Source: Mucilaginibacter sp. (GTDB lineage: Bacteria; Bacteroidota; Bacteroidia; Sphingobacteriales; Sphingobacteriaceae). From it: DNA of 52,301 nt. A model generated the notes under the pieces. It was given only the letters and a program-made list of their open reading frames with translations. It did no database searches and was not told where the DNA came from. Below are positions 9,381 through 17,755 of the stretch, piece by piece (the stretch's first letter is position 1; every line of letters starts with the position of its first letter). Location of the stretch: positions 1 through 52,301 of the forward strand of contig JAQBNZ010000125.1 in the NCBI GenBank assembly GCA_028288285.1. Reading direction: 5' to 3'. Position numbers and translations under genes: made by a program.

Positions 9381-11279
9381 TTATTTTTTTTGCGATTTAA
9401 TTACCAATACAGGTACGTTCACCATATGCCTTACCGAATTAACGGTGGTGCCAAATATTAGGTCTTTAATAGTTTTATGCCCATGCGATCCCATCACCAG
9501 AAAATCAATTTTTGATTGATTTATTATCTCGGCTATTGAAGCTGCCGGACTGCCGTAACCTATTTTAGCTTCAGCTTTATAACCTAAGTTTAATAAAGTA
9601 GATACATATTTATTTAGGTTATCTACATCACTTTGGGTTTCGTTATCCATAACCTGTTTGCCATAATAGCGTGCACCTGCCGTTTCAACCACATGTATTA
9701 AAGTGTAATGAGCTCTTTTGCCACCCTGCATTAGGGCATGTCTTATGCAATCCTGGTCATTTTTTGAAAAATCAATAGTTACGCCAATGTTGTTGTAATG
9801 CACCGCCTCCAGGTTATCTAATACATTTGCAATACCGTGCGGCACATATACTCGCTGGTCGGTACGCTTGTAAAACAGCGGCCTCAAAAAAACATAAATC
9901 AACAACAATCCAACAGCTCCAGCAATAGGCGATATTAGATAATGAACTAAATTTGCTGATCCCGGACTTGCAGCTGCCCAGGTGTTAATTTCCTGTATCA
10001 CCAGCCTTACATTAAGCCCTACTATTAATACAGCAAATACCCAGGCAAGTATTTTTAATGGCATCTTGGTAGCAAAGTTACCCATCCGTTTTTTATCTGA
10101 TGTAAAATGTATTAGCGGAATTATAGCAAAACCCAATTGCAAGCTTAATATCACCTGACTTAATATCAACAATTTACCTAATGCTTGTTCGCCTGCATAT
10201 AAAATGGTAAAAAATGCAGGAACAATAGCCAGTATCCGTGTGAGTAAGCGCCTTAACCACGGTGCAATACGCAAGTTAAGGTGGCCTTCCATAATAATTT
10301 GCCCGGCCAGTGTACCAGTAACGGTTGAGCTTTGCCCGGCGGCTATCAAAGCAATGGCAAACAATGCCGGTGCCAGCTTACCAAATATATCAGTAAGCAG
10401 TTTATGCGCATCCTGTATCTCGGCAACCTCATGGTATCCCCGGCCAAAAAATGCGCTTGCTGCTAATATTAAAATAGCCGAATTCACCAAAAAGGCAAGG
10501 TTTAAAGCAATGGTAGTATCCCAAAAGTTAAAGCGTATAGCTGTTTTTATTTCATCTTCAGAATGGCCGATCTTACGTGTTTGCACAAGTGACGAATGCA
10601 GGTACAGGTTATGTGGCATTACCGTTGCGCCAATAATACCAATAGCTATATATAAAGATTGATTATTCAACCCTGTGGGAATAAAGCCTTTGGCAATATC
10701 CATTACATCGGGCTTAACAATAAACATCTGAGCTAAAAAAGCCATACCTATAATAAATATCAGGGAGATAATAAAACCTTCCAGCTTGCGCATGCCCTTA
10801 TTTAGCAAAAACAACAGTAACAAGGTATCAAACAGAGTGATGGAAACGCCCCATATTAAAGGTAAGCCAAAAAGCAGGTTTAAGCCAATTGCCATGCCAA
10901 TAATTTCGGCCAGATCACAGGCTATAATAGCTATTTGCGCAAGTATATATAAACAGAAATTAATAAAGCGGGGATAAGAGTGTTTTGAGGCCTGCGCCAA
11001 ATCCAGTCCGCGTACAATACCTAATCTTACGGCCAGGTTTTGTAATAGCAGGGCTATCATGTTTGATAGTAGTAAAACCCATATTAACCTGTATCCAAAC
11101 TGGCTGCCTGCAGCAAGGTCTGTTGCCCAGTTGCCTGGGTCCATATAGCCAACACTTACCAAATAGGCGGGCCCCAAAAAAGAAAACAGCTTGCGCCAAC
11201 CGGTTTTGCCTTCTGTGCTAATGGAATTGTGAACGTTGCCTAAAGAGTGGTTGTCGTGTAGTTGTTGTTGTTTTATCAT
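9381..11279 (-). CDS. mntH: NRAMP divalent metal transporter fused to a universal stress protein domain
   Basis: A 632-aa fusion. Residues about 30-440 are an NRAMP (MntH) transporter for Mn2+/Fe2+ import coupled to protons. It has the helix-1 DPGN motif (47-50) and the helix-6 MPHN motif (221-224) that form the metal site. After extra membrane helices, residues about 495-632 form a cytosolic USP domain with the ATP-binding pattern G-2x-G-9x-G-T (GSHGHKTIKDLIFGTT). It overlaps the upstream regulator by 4 nt (11276-11279), so it is translationally coupled and probably repressed by it. Metal preference is inferred from the MntR-type neighbour. Confidence 0.9.
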   Translation of the reverse strand: MIKQQQLHDNHSLGNVHNSISTEGKTGWRKLFSFLGPAYLVSVGYMDPGNWATDLAAGSQFGYRLIWVLLLSNMIALLLQNLAVRLGIVRGLDLAQASKHSYPRFINFCLYILAQIAIIACDLAEIIGMAIGLNLLFGLPLIWGVSITLFDTLLLLFLLNKGMRKLEGFIISLIFIIGMAFLAQMFIVKPDVMDIAKGFIPTGLNNQSLYIAIGIIGATVMPHNLYLHSSLVQTRKIGHSEDEIKTAIRFNFWDTTIALNLAFLVNSAILILAASAFFGRGYHEVAEIQDAHKLLTDIFGKLAPALFAIALIAAGQSSTVTGTLAGQIIMEGHLNLRIAPWLRRLLTRILAIVPAFFTILYAGEQALGKLLILSQVILSLQLGFAIIPLIHFTSDKKRMGNFATKMPLKILAWVFAVLIVGLNVRLVIQEINTWAAASPGSANLVHYLISPIAGAVGLLLIYVFLRPLFYKRTDQRVYVPHGIANVLDNLEAVHYNNIGVTIDFSKNDQDCIRHALMQGGKRAHYTLIHVVETAGARYYGKQVMDNETQSDVDNLNKYVSTLLNLGYKAEAKIGYGSPAASIAEIINQSKIDFLVMGSHGHKTIKDLIFGTTVNSVRHMVNVPVLVIKSQKK

Positions 11280-11926
11280 AAGGCTATCAGCAGGTTATTG
11301 GCCACATCACGGCTTATGTGTAAATTTTTATTGTCCATTTGCAGTACCACTGTATTATCATAACTAATAATTTCTTTTACTGTTATTTTTTTACCAATGG
11401 TAAGCTCTTGCTTCTCCAGGTATTGTAAAAATGCTGAAGAGTGATCTCTAACGCCTGAAATTACTCCCCCGGAATGAACAGGAATAGCCGAAATTGGTTT
11501 GAGATCGTTTATTTTAAAGTTGCCATTACAATCTGGTATCGGGTCGCCGTGTGGGTCGCGGGCGGGGAAACCCATAAATTCATCCAGCCGGTCAATTAAC
11601 TCTGTTGATGATATATGCTCCATCTCCTCGGCCATATCATGCACCTCATCCCATTTAAAATTTAGTTTCTCAACCAAAAAGTACTCCCAAAGCCTATGCC
11701 TGCGAATAATGTTTACAGCCACTTTCTCGCCGGTTTGAGTTAAACTAACGCCCTGGTAACGGGTATAATTTATCAAAAGCTTATCGGCGAGTTTCCGCAG
11801 CATATCCGTAACAGACGATGCCTTGGTTGCCAGCGAAGCTGCAATTTGATTGGTGCTCACATTCCCTGTCTGTACAGACAGCTTGTAAATGGCTTTTAAA
11901 TAATTTTCTTCGGTTAAAGTATACAT
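11276..11926 (-). CDS. mntR: DtxR/MntR family metal-dependent repressor
   Basis: A 216-aa regulator of the DtxR family, which binds DNA when loaded with Mn2+ or Fe2+. It has an N-terminal winged helix (MYTLTEENYLKAIYKL ... KASSVTDMLRKLADK), a dimerisation/metal domain (RHRLWEYFLV ... DEVHDMAEEMEHISS with His/Glu ligands, then GDPIPD), and a C-terminal FeoA/SH3-like domain (about 150-216). It heads a two-gene operon with the NRAMP-USP gene. Mn versus Fe sensing cannot be settled from sequence alone; the transporter partner favours Mn. Confidence 0.9.
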   Translation of the reverse strand: MYTLTEENYLKAIYKLSVQTGNVSTNQIAASLATKASSVTDMLRKLADKLLINYTRYQGVSLTQTGEKVAVNIIRRHRLWEYFLVEKLNFKWDEVHDMAEEMEHISSTELIDRLDEFMGFPARDPHGDPIPDCNGNFKINDLKPISAIPVHSGGVISGVRDHSSAFLQYLEKQELTIGKKITVKEIISYDNTVVLQMDNKNLHISRDVANNLLIAL

Positions 11927-11931
11927 TTAAA

Positions 11932-11939
11932 CAAATCTA
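11932..11939 (-). promoter_or_regulatory. -7 promoter element upstream of the metal regulator
   Basis: On the reverse strand this reads TAGATTTG, a match to TAnnTTTG. It sits only 5 nt upstream of the ATG at 11926, which would give a leaderless or nearly leaderless mRNA. The palindromic operator candidate at 11946-11965 lies where it would block polymerase. Confidence 0.45.
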
Positions 11940-11945
11940 ATAAGT

Positions 11946-11965
11946 TTTTTAGACTTGTCTAAAAA
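11946..11965. promoter_or_regulatory. Candidate metal-repressor operator (perfect palindrome)
   Basis: TTTTTAGAC-TT-GTCTAAAAA is a perfect 9-bp inverted repeat around a 2-bp centre, 20 nt upstream of the regulator start codon. DtxR/MntR proteins bind such AT-flanked palindromes in their own promoters. The position, between the core promoter boxes, fits autorepression by manganese or iron. The binding itself is inferred. Confidence 0.65.
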
Positions 11966-12040
11966 TACAAATTAATTTAGAAATTTGTTTTGTTAAAAGA
12001 GATTTATGTGGAATTTTATTTTGTGTGATGTAGAATAATA

Positions 12041-12048
12041 TATATTTG
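12041..12048 (+). promoter_or_regulatory. -7 promoter element upstream of the Lrp/AsnC gene
   Basis: TATATTTG matches TAnnTTTG. A TTG at 12021-12023 is a plausible upstream box with 17 nt between. The ATG follows 8 nt after the element, so the leader is very short. Confidence 0.5.
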
Positions 12049-12056
12049 CAAGTACC

Positions 12057-12527
12057 ATGGCAGCTGAATTAGATAAAATAGACCTACAGATACTTAAAAT
12101 TTTACAAGAGAACGGGCGCATAACCAATTTGCAACTCTCCAATGAAATAGGATTATCGCCTGCACCCACGTTAGAGCGTGTGCGTAAGCTGGAAAATGCT
12201 GAATATATTAAAAGCTATCATGCTTTGGTTGATGAAGAGAAGTTGGGCCTGGGGATAAAAACCTTTATACAGATCTCGCTTGATTTTCATCAAAAGAATA
12301 CTATTCAAACTTTTTTGGATGAGATACAAAGCATTAAGGAAGTTACCGAGTGCCACCATGTTACCGGTCAGTGCGATTTTCTTTTAAAAGTGTACGTGCG
12401 CGATATTAAATCATATGAGCAATTAATAATGGAAAAAATAAGCCGCATTACTGTGGTAAAAACTTTCCAAACTATGATGATTATGTCTACCAGTAAAAAA
12501 GAACCGATAATACCGTTGGAATACTAA
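12057..12527 (+). CDS. Lrp/AsnC family transcriptional regulator
   Basis: A 156-aa feast/famine regulator. It has an N-terminal helix-turn-helix (LDKIDLQILKILQENGRIT ... LSNEIGLSPAPTLERVRKLE) and a C-terminal RAM ligand-binding/oligomerisation domain, including CHHVTGQCDFLLKVYVRD. These proteins form octamers and sense amino acids. It is divergent from the metal-regulator operon with about 130 nt between, and no target gene adjoins it on the same strand, so its regulon is unclear. Confidence 0.9.
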   Translation: MAAELDKIDLQILKILQENGRITNLQLSNEIGLSPAPTLERVRKLENAEYIKSYHALVDEEKLGLGIKTFIQISLDFHQKNTIQTFLDEIQSIKEVTECHHVTGQCDFLLKVYVRDIKSYEQLIMEKISRITVVKTFQTMMIMSTSKKEPIIPLEY

Positions 12528-12537
12528 TAAGAGTCAA

Positions 12538-12613
12538 GAGATAAGAATCAAGAGCCAAGAATCATGTAAAAGAATAAGCCCTGTCTTGATTCTTGGCTCT
12601 TATTTCTTATCTC
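12538..12613. repeat. Long short-word inverted repeat / bidirectional terminator (lrp/ung)
   Basis: Arms 12538-12564 and 12587-12613 are 27 nt each and complementary at all but 2 positions, around a 22-nt loop. Each arm is a run of related 7-mers (AAGAATC, AAGAGCC, AAGAGAT). It fills the space between two convergent genes and probably terminates both, although no clean T-tract follows. It is one of several such elements in the window. Confidence 0.7.
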
Positions 12614-12616
12614 TAC

Positions 12617-13294
12617 TTAATCTATCTGCCAGTCAATTGGCTCTTTGCCTTCTTTTATTAATATTTCATTCGTTTTTGAGAACGGTTTTGATCCCCAAAA
12701 ACCACGCTCAACGGATAGGGGCGATGGGTGAACAGATTTTAAGATATGATGCTTGTTGGTATCAATCAGCGCGATCTTTGATTGTGCGTAGGCTCCCCAT
12801 AGTATAAATACGATACCTGTTTTTTCGTCAGACAGCTTTTTGATGGCGGCATCAGTAAACTTTTCCCAGCCCTTTTTTTGGTGCGATGCTGATTGACCCG
12901 CACGTAATGTTAATGTGGCGTTTAATAACAATACGCCTTGCTTAGCCCATTTTTCAAGGTTACCGTGAGCAGGAATTGTAAAACCGGGGATATCGGTTTT
13001 TAATTCTTTGTAGATATTAATGAGCGAGCGTGGTATAGCTACGCCCTTTTGTACAGAAAAAGATAGGCCATGTGCCTGGTGCTCACCCGGATAAGGGTCC
13101 TGGCCAAGTATCACTACTTTAACTTCATCAAACGGGGTTTTATTAAAAGCGTTAAAAATATCGGCGTTTTTGGGATAAATTACATAGCCTGCTTCTTTTT
13201 CCTGTTTCAAGAAATTCTTAAGCTCGGTCATGTAGGGTTTGTTAAATTCTTCTTCTAAAACTTTTTTCCAAGATGGTTCTAATTCTCCTGCCAT
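12617..13294 (-). CDS. ung: Uracil-DNA glycosylase
   Basis: Family 1 UDG removes uracil from DNA at the start of base-excision repair. The 225-aa protein has the water-activating motif GQDPYPG with the catalytic Asp, followed by HGLSFSV. The C-terminal minor-groove loop HPSPLSVERGF carries the catalytic His. Length is normal. It converges on the Lrp gene and is divergent from the next gene. Confidence 0.96.
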   Translation of the reverse strand: MAGELEPSWKKVLEEEFNKPYMTELKNFLKQEKEAGYVIYPKNADIFNAFNKTPFDEVKVVILGQDPYPGEHQAHGLSFSVQKGVAIPRSLINIYKELKTDIPGFTIPAHGNLEKWAKQGVLLLNATLTLRAGQSASHQKKGWEKFTDAAIKKLSDEKTGIVFILWGAYAQSKIALIDTNKHHILKSVHPSPLSVERGFWGSKPFSKTNEILIKEGKEPIDWQID

Positions 13295-13366
13295 AAATAT
13301 TAATACTGATGTTTTATTTAGCTTACAAATAACGATATTTGCAGTTCGTTTTATACTATTACAAAT

Positions 13367-13924
13367 ATGTCAAATATAGTTAGGTTAATTATTGCCTGTG
13401 TTATAATGGGAGCCGGTGTTACGCTTTGTGCATTTGGTTTCTGGGGATGGGGAATACCGTTGTTTTTAATTGGCGGTTTGGTACTGCTTACTTTCTTTTT
13501 TAACGAGAACATGCTTATTGCACAGTATTACCTGCGTAAAGAAAATTCTGAAAAAGCAGAAGCCTGGTTATTAAAAATTACCGATTACGAAAAACAATTA
13601 CATAAAGGCCAGTATGGCTATTATAACCTGTTAATAGGTTTAATAGAATCACGCAAGGCTCCGTTAAAATCAGAAAAATATTTCAAGAAAGCCCTTACAT
13701 TGGGTTTAAATATGTCACACAATTTAGCGTTGGCTAAACTAAGCCTGGCAGGTATATCAATGGCTAAACGTAATAAGCGCGAAGCCGAGATGTATTTGAA
13801 AGAAGCGGCTAAAGATGACAAGAATAAATTACTTGCCGACCAGATAAAGATGATGAAAGGCCAGATGGCACAGATGGATAAACAGCAGGTAGTACGCGGC
13901 GGCTTTAGGCAGCAAAAATTCTAA
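13367..13924 (+). CDS. Membrane-anchored TPR-like protein
   Basis: A 185-aa protein. The first about 45 residues form two adjacent hydrophobic helices (LIIACVIMGAGVTLCAFGFW and IPLFLIGGLVLLTFFF). The remainder is helical, with TPR-like pairs around NSEKAEAWLLKI, SEKYFKKALTLG and REAEMYLKEAAKD. It probably sits in the inner membrane with a cytoplasmic helical scaffold. No catalytic motif is visible and the role is unknown. Confidence 0.75.
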   Translation: MSNIVRLIIACVIMGAGVTLCAFGFWGWGIPLFLIGGLVLLTFFFNENMLIAQYYLRKENSEKAEAWLLKITDYEKQLHKGQYGYYNLLIGLIESRKAPLKSEKYFKKALTLGLNMSHNLALAKLSLAGISMAKRNKREAEMYLKEAAKDDKNKLLADQIKMMKGQMAQMDKQQVVRGGFRQQKF

Positions 13925-13936
13925 GAAGAATAACTT

Positions 13937-14191
13937 TTATTTCTCGTCGAGATTGCTATAATAGTCAGGCTCTGAAGAATGATTTTGAGCTGGTGATATG
14001 CGCCTGTTTGGAATTAACGGTTCATCTTGCAAATCGTCATCCGGCTGATCATAGTCAATTTTAGCAGGTTCTGAAACCTCTACGATCTTTAACAGGCTGC
14101 GGATAAATGACAGATTAAAGTTACGTCTGCTTAATTTTATAAGATATTCGTTTTCGGTTATTTCTAATATAGAATTTGTCATGGTATTCAT
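13937..14191 (-). CDS. Small hypothetical protein, acidic and disordered C-terminus
   Basis: An 84-aa protein with two possible ATG starts (14191 and 14182). The N-terminal half looks helical (ITENEYLIKLSRRNFNLSFIRSLLKIVE). The C-terminal half is rich in Asp/Pro/Asn/Ser and probably disordered. It faces the TPR protein tail to tail with a 12-nt gap. The helical start with a charged, flexible tail would fit a small interaction protein. I do not recognise a family. Confidence 0.55.
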   Translation of the reverse strand: MNTMTNSILEITENEYLIKLSRRNFNLSFIRSLLKIVEVSEPAKIDYDQPDDDLQDEPLIPNRRISPAQNHSSEPDYYSNLDEK

Positions 14192-14375
14192 TTATATATA
14201 GAGGTTCGATTATAAAAATAAACTTTATATATTAATTGAAAGTTTTTCCTTCTTTATTATTGTGTTAAGGAATTGTAATTAAATACCTTGTACAGGTGTT
14301 ACTAATTGCGCTGATAGCATGATCTTTGCACCGGTAAATAATTGTACTGGCTAACTAAAGTAAGAAATTTGAAAC

Positions 14376-14409
14376 AACAAGAAAGGCCCTATAAAGGGCC
14401 TTTCTTGTT
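14376..14409 (-). terminator. Rho-independent terminator of lysS
   Basis: A perfect 15-bp stem (14376-14390 with 14395-14409) with a 4-nt ATAA loop and a GGCCC core. It lies 18 nt after the lysS stop on the reverse strand. The A-rich outer pairs provide the T-tract for reverse-strand transcripts. Confidence 0.85.
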
Positions 14410-14427
14410 TGCATATGGTTATAGTAT

Positions 14428-16149
14428 TTATTCAAACCAAGCCATAACCGTTTCTTTAACCGGCATGATAATATCAAGTTTCAATTTTTTGCGCATACCG
14501 CCGAGGTCATTAAATACCTTGTTTGGATTGCCTGCCTTAAGTTCTTCAACCGTGTTGAAGCCCATTTTATTTAATACAGGTACCCATTCTGCAGGTACGC
14601 CAATATTAATAAAATCATCTGCTGTGGCAACTTTAGCTTTTTTCTCAGGGCGCATTTGCGGGAAAAATAATACTTCCTGTATAGTGCTTTGGTTGGTCAT
14701 TAGCATTACCAGCCTGTCAATACCTATACCTAAGCCTGATGTTGGCGGCATACCGTATTCAAGAGCGCGTAAAAAGTCGTCATCCATGGCCATAGCCTCA
14801 TCATCACCACGGCCGGCAAGTATCAGCTGCTCTTCCAGGCGTTCGCGCTGGTCTATCGGGTCGTTCAATTCAGAATAAGCATTCGCTATTTCCTTGCCAT
14901 TTACAAATAGCTCAAAGCGCTCAACCAAGCCGTCTTTGGTACGGTGCTTTTTGGCAAGCGGAGTCATCTCAATAGGGTAGTCGGTAATATAAGTAGGCTG
15001 TATCAGGTTAGCTTCAACCTTGGCACTAAAAATCTCATCTATCAGCTTGCCTTTACCCATACTTGAGTCAACTTCAATAGCTAAATCGGCACAAACATTG
15101 CGCAGACCGGCCTCGTCCATAGCAGATACATCTATACCAGTATATTTCAAAATAGAATCATACATTGACAGTTTTTCGTACGGGCCTGCAAAATTTATTT
15201 CATGCGGGCCAACCTGTACAACAGGGATGCCATGCACTGCTTTTGCAACAGTTTCTAAACACTCCTCAACCATACCCATCATCCATATATAGTCTTTGTA
15301 GGCTACATATATTTCCATAGCGGTAAACTCCGGATTATGAGTACGGTCCATACCTTCATTACGGAACATTTTACCAAACTCGTAAACACCGTCAAATCCG
15401 GCTACAATTAAACGCTTAAGGTAAAGTTCGTTGGCAATACGCAGGAAAAGCTGCATATCCAGCGTGTTATGATGCGTAGCAAACGGGCGGGCCGCTGCAC
15501 CACCATGTACAGGCTGTAGAATAGGCGTTTCCACCTCCATCCAGCCCTGGGTATTAAAGTAACCACGCATGGCACTAATTACCTTTGAGCGATTAATAAA
15601 TATGTTTTTAAATTCCGGGTTAACAGTCAAATCAACATAACGCTGACGGTAACGCATCTCGGGGTCGGTAAAGCCATCATGTATGGTACCGTCATCCTCA
15701 CGCTTAACAACCGGGAGTGGTTTTAACGATTTTGCAAGTACATCCAGCTCCTGTACGTGAATAGAGATCTCACCGGTTTGGGTTAAAAAAACATAGCCTT
15801 TAACGCCTACATAATCGCCAATGTCCAGTAGTTTTTTAAATACGGTATTGTAAAGCGTTTTATCCTCAGTAGGGCAAATATCATCACGTTTCAGATAGAT
15901 CTGTACACGACCGGTTGAGTCCTGTATCTCGGCAAATGATGCGCTACCCATAATACGGCGCGTCATGATACGGCCTGCAATGGTAATCTGTTTATAGTTA
16001 TCGGGGTTAGCTTCAAAATTGTTGGTAATATCTTGTGCCCATGCGGTTACATCATAAGCTTCGGCAGGGTAAGGATTAATGCCCAAAGCCCGCAGTTGCT
16101 GTAACGATTCGCGACGTAAAATTTCCTGTTCGGATAGTGCAATACTCAT
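14428..16149 (-). CDS. lysS: Lysyl-tRNA synthetase, class II
   Basis: This enzyme charges tRNA-Lys. It has an N-terminal OB-fold anticodon-binding domain ([14 protein letters not shown] ...) and the class II catalytic core with motif 1 near [17 protein letters not shown], motif 2 [15 protein letters not shown], and motif 3 [12 protein letters not shown]. The protein is 573 aa, longer than the typical ~505. About 70 residues follow the usual [10 protein letters not shown] end and look like a small helical helix-hairpin-helix-like module ([19 protein letters not shown]). I believe this tail is common in Bacteroidota. Confidence 0.96.
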   Translation of the reverse strand: MSIALSEQEILRRESLQQLRALGINPYPAEAYDVTAWAQDITNNFEANPDNYKQITIAGRIMTRRIMGSASFAEIQDSTGRVQIYLKRDDICPTEDKTLYNTVFKKLLDIGDYVGVKGYVFLTQTGEISIHVQELDVLAKSLKPLPVVKREDDGTIHDGFTDPEMRYRQRYVDLTVNPEFKNIFINRSKVISAMRGYFNTQGWMEVETPILQPVHGGAAARPFATHHNTLDMQLFLRIANELYLKRLIVAGFDGVYEFGKMFRNEGMDRTHNPEFTAMEIYVAYKDYIWMMGMVEECLETVAKAVHGIPVVQVGPHEINFAGPYEKLSMYDSILKYTGIDVSAMDEAGLRNVCADLAIEVDSSMGKGKLIDEIFSAKVEANLIQPTYITDYPIEMTPLAKKHRTKDGLVERFELFVNGKEIANAYSELNDPIDQRERLEEQLILAGRGDDEAMAMDDDFLRALEYGMPPTSGLGIGIDRLVMLMTNQSTIQEVLFFPQMRPEKKAKVATADDFINIGVPAEWVPVLNKMGFNTVEELKAGNPNKVFNDLGGMRKKLKLDIIMPVKETVMAWFE

Positions 16150-16176
16150 ATTGTAAAGGGTATTTTATTAAGGGTG

Positions 16177-16184
16177 CAAAAATA
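16177..16184 (-). promoter_or_regulatory. -7 promoter element upstream of lysS
   Basis: The reverse strand reads TATTTTTG, matching TAnnTTTG, 27 nt upstream of the lysS ATG. Confidence 0.5.
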
Positions 16185-16377
16185 GGGTTTTTAACTTAGA
16201 TATGAGACGTTAGATGTGACATTTGAGTGTGGAAGCAATCGTTTTATCTTGCAAAGACGCTAAGACGCAGCTGAGTCAAATTAAAATTATCGGCGCATTT
16301 GCGAGAAATTATTTACATTTCTTAACATATTGATATGGCGCTTGACTTATAATTGAAGCAGTTTATATCTTTACAGC

Positions 16378-17061
16378 ATGAACATTAAAGTAATTGCGTT
16401 TGATGCCGATGATACCCTTTGGGTAAATGAGCCCTACTTTAGGCAAACGGAAGAGCGTTTTTGCAGTCTGCTGGGCGAATATGCTTCACAGCACGAGTTA
16501 GAACGCGAACTGCTAAAAATGGAGATAGATAATCTTGGCCTTTATGGCTATGGCATAAAGGGCTTTGTATTATCTATGATAGAAACTGCCTTAAAGGTTA
16601 GTGGCAAAACCATAAGCCCTGATATAATTGAGCAGATCCTCAACCTGGGCAGGCAAATGCTTAACCAACCTATTGAATTACTGGATGGTATTGAAGATGT
16701 GCTGCAATCGCTTAAAGATAAATACCGTTTAGTGGTTGCTACCAAAGGCGACCTGCTTGACCAGGAACGTAAGCTTAAAAAATCAGGTTTGAGCCACTAT
16801 TTTCATCATATTGAGATAATGAGTGAGAAGGATGATGCCAACTATCAGAAACTGATTAAGCATTTGGATATACAATCGAATGAATTTATGATGGTAGGTA
16901 ACTCATTAAAGAGCGATATTTTACCGGTGCTTAACATTGGCGGTTATGGTGTACATGTACCTTACCACATTACCTGGGCGCATGAGCAAATTGAGCACAG
17001 TGTTGATAATGAGCGCTTTAAAAGCGTTGTAAGTATAAAAGATATACTGGAGTTCTTATAA
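16378..17061 (+). CDS. HAD family hydrolase (phosphatase-like)
   Basis: A 227-aa haloacid dehalogenase superfamily protein. Motif I is DADDTLW (nucleophile Asp near residue 10), motif II has the Thr in VVATKG, and motif III is MVGNSLKSDILP. The helical cap between motifs I and II makes it a C1-type (phosphoglycolate phosphatase/YjjG-like) enzyme. The substrate is unknown. The next gene starts 3 nt after the stop, so the two form an operon. Confidence 0.85.
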   Translation: MNIKVIAFDADDTLWVNEPYFRQTEERFCSLLGEYASQHELERELLKMEIDNLGLYGYGIKGFVLSMIETALKVSGKTISPDIIEQILNLGRQMLNQPIELLDGIEDVLQSLKDKYRLVVATKGDLLDQERKLKKSGLSHYFHHIEIMSEKDDANYQKLIKHLDIQSNEFMMVGNSLKSDILPVLNIGGYGVHVPYHITWAHEQIEHSVDNERFKSVVSIKDILEFL

Positions 17062-17064
17062 TAT

Positions 17065-17688
17065 ATGAAAACTAAAATAGACCTGGCTAACTGGCCACGT
17101 AAAGATCATTTCAATTTTTTTAACCAATTCGAAGAACCATTTTGGAGCGCCACAGTAAGTGTTGATTGTACCATTGCTTACAAAAAGGCAAAAGAGTTGG
17201 GTATATCTTTCTTTTTATATTACCTGCATTGCTCGTTAAACGCAGCCAACCAAAGCGAGGCTTTCAGGTACCGTATTATTAACGATGAGGTTTTTGTTTA
17301 TGATGATGTGCATGCCTCCGCAACAATTAACCGCCCCAATGATACTTTTGGTTTTTCGTATATTGATTTTAAGCCGCAGCTTGCAGAATTTATTGAAGGC
17401 GCTAAAATAGAGATTAATAGGGTGCAGGCTACAACAGGCTTATTTCCTGCTAATTCAGGCGAAAACGTAATTCATTACTCGGCTATGCCCTGGATAAATT
17501 TTACCGGGCTAACCCATGCACGAAGCTTTTCATTTAAGGATAGTATTCCAAAAATATCATTCGGGATGGTGACCGAAGATGCAGGCAAAAGAAGTATGCC
17601 TGTTTCCATAACTGTGCATCATGGGTTAATGGATGGGTACCAGGTAGGCCAATATATTGATCTGTTTCAAAAGCTGTTAAACGAGTAG
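17065..17688 (+). CDS. Chloramphenicol acetyltransferase-like protein
   Basis: A 207-aa CAT-fold protein. The start (DLANWPRKDHFNFFNQFEEPFW) and the catalytic block HHGLMDGYQVGQYI, with the general-base His, are clear. The stretch aligned with the oxyanion-stabilising Ser of true CATs (…FTS…) reads NFTGL, with Gly in its place. Acetyl-CoA use is likely, but chloramphenicol as the natural substrate is doubtful. It is coupled to the HAD gene. Many environmental Bacteroidota carry such chromosomal homologues without a resistance role. Confidence 0.8.
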   Translation: MKTKIDLANWPRKDHFNFFNQFEEPFWSATVSVDCTIAYKKAKELGISFFLYYLHCSLNAANQSEAFRYRIINDEVFVYDDVHASATINRPNDTFGFSYIDFKPQLAEFIEGAKIEINRVQATTGLFPANSGENVIHYSAMPWINFTGLTHARSFSFKDSIPKISFGMVTEDAGKRSMPVSITVHHGLMDGYQVGQYIDLFQKLLNE

Positions 17689-17755
17689 TCCAGGCAACCT
17701 TCTGTTGGTTTAAGTAGTAAATATTTATATATTTATTCGTCGCTTATAAACCAAT

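Noticed and set aside
17065..17688. Chloramphenicol resistance gene as evidence of a resistance island
   Set aside because: It is embedded in an ordinary operon without mobile-element context, and the position equivalent to the key active-site Ser is Gly, so a resistance role is not supported.
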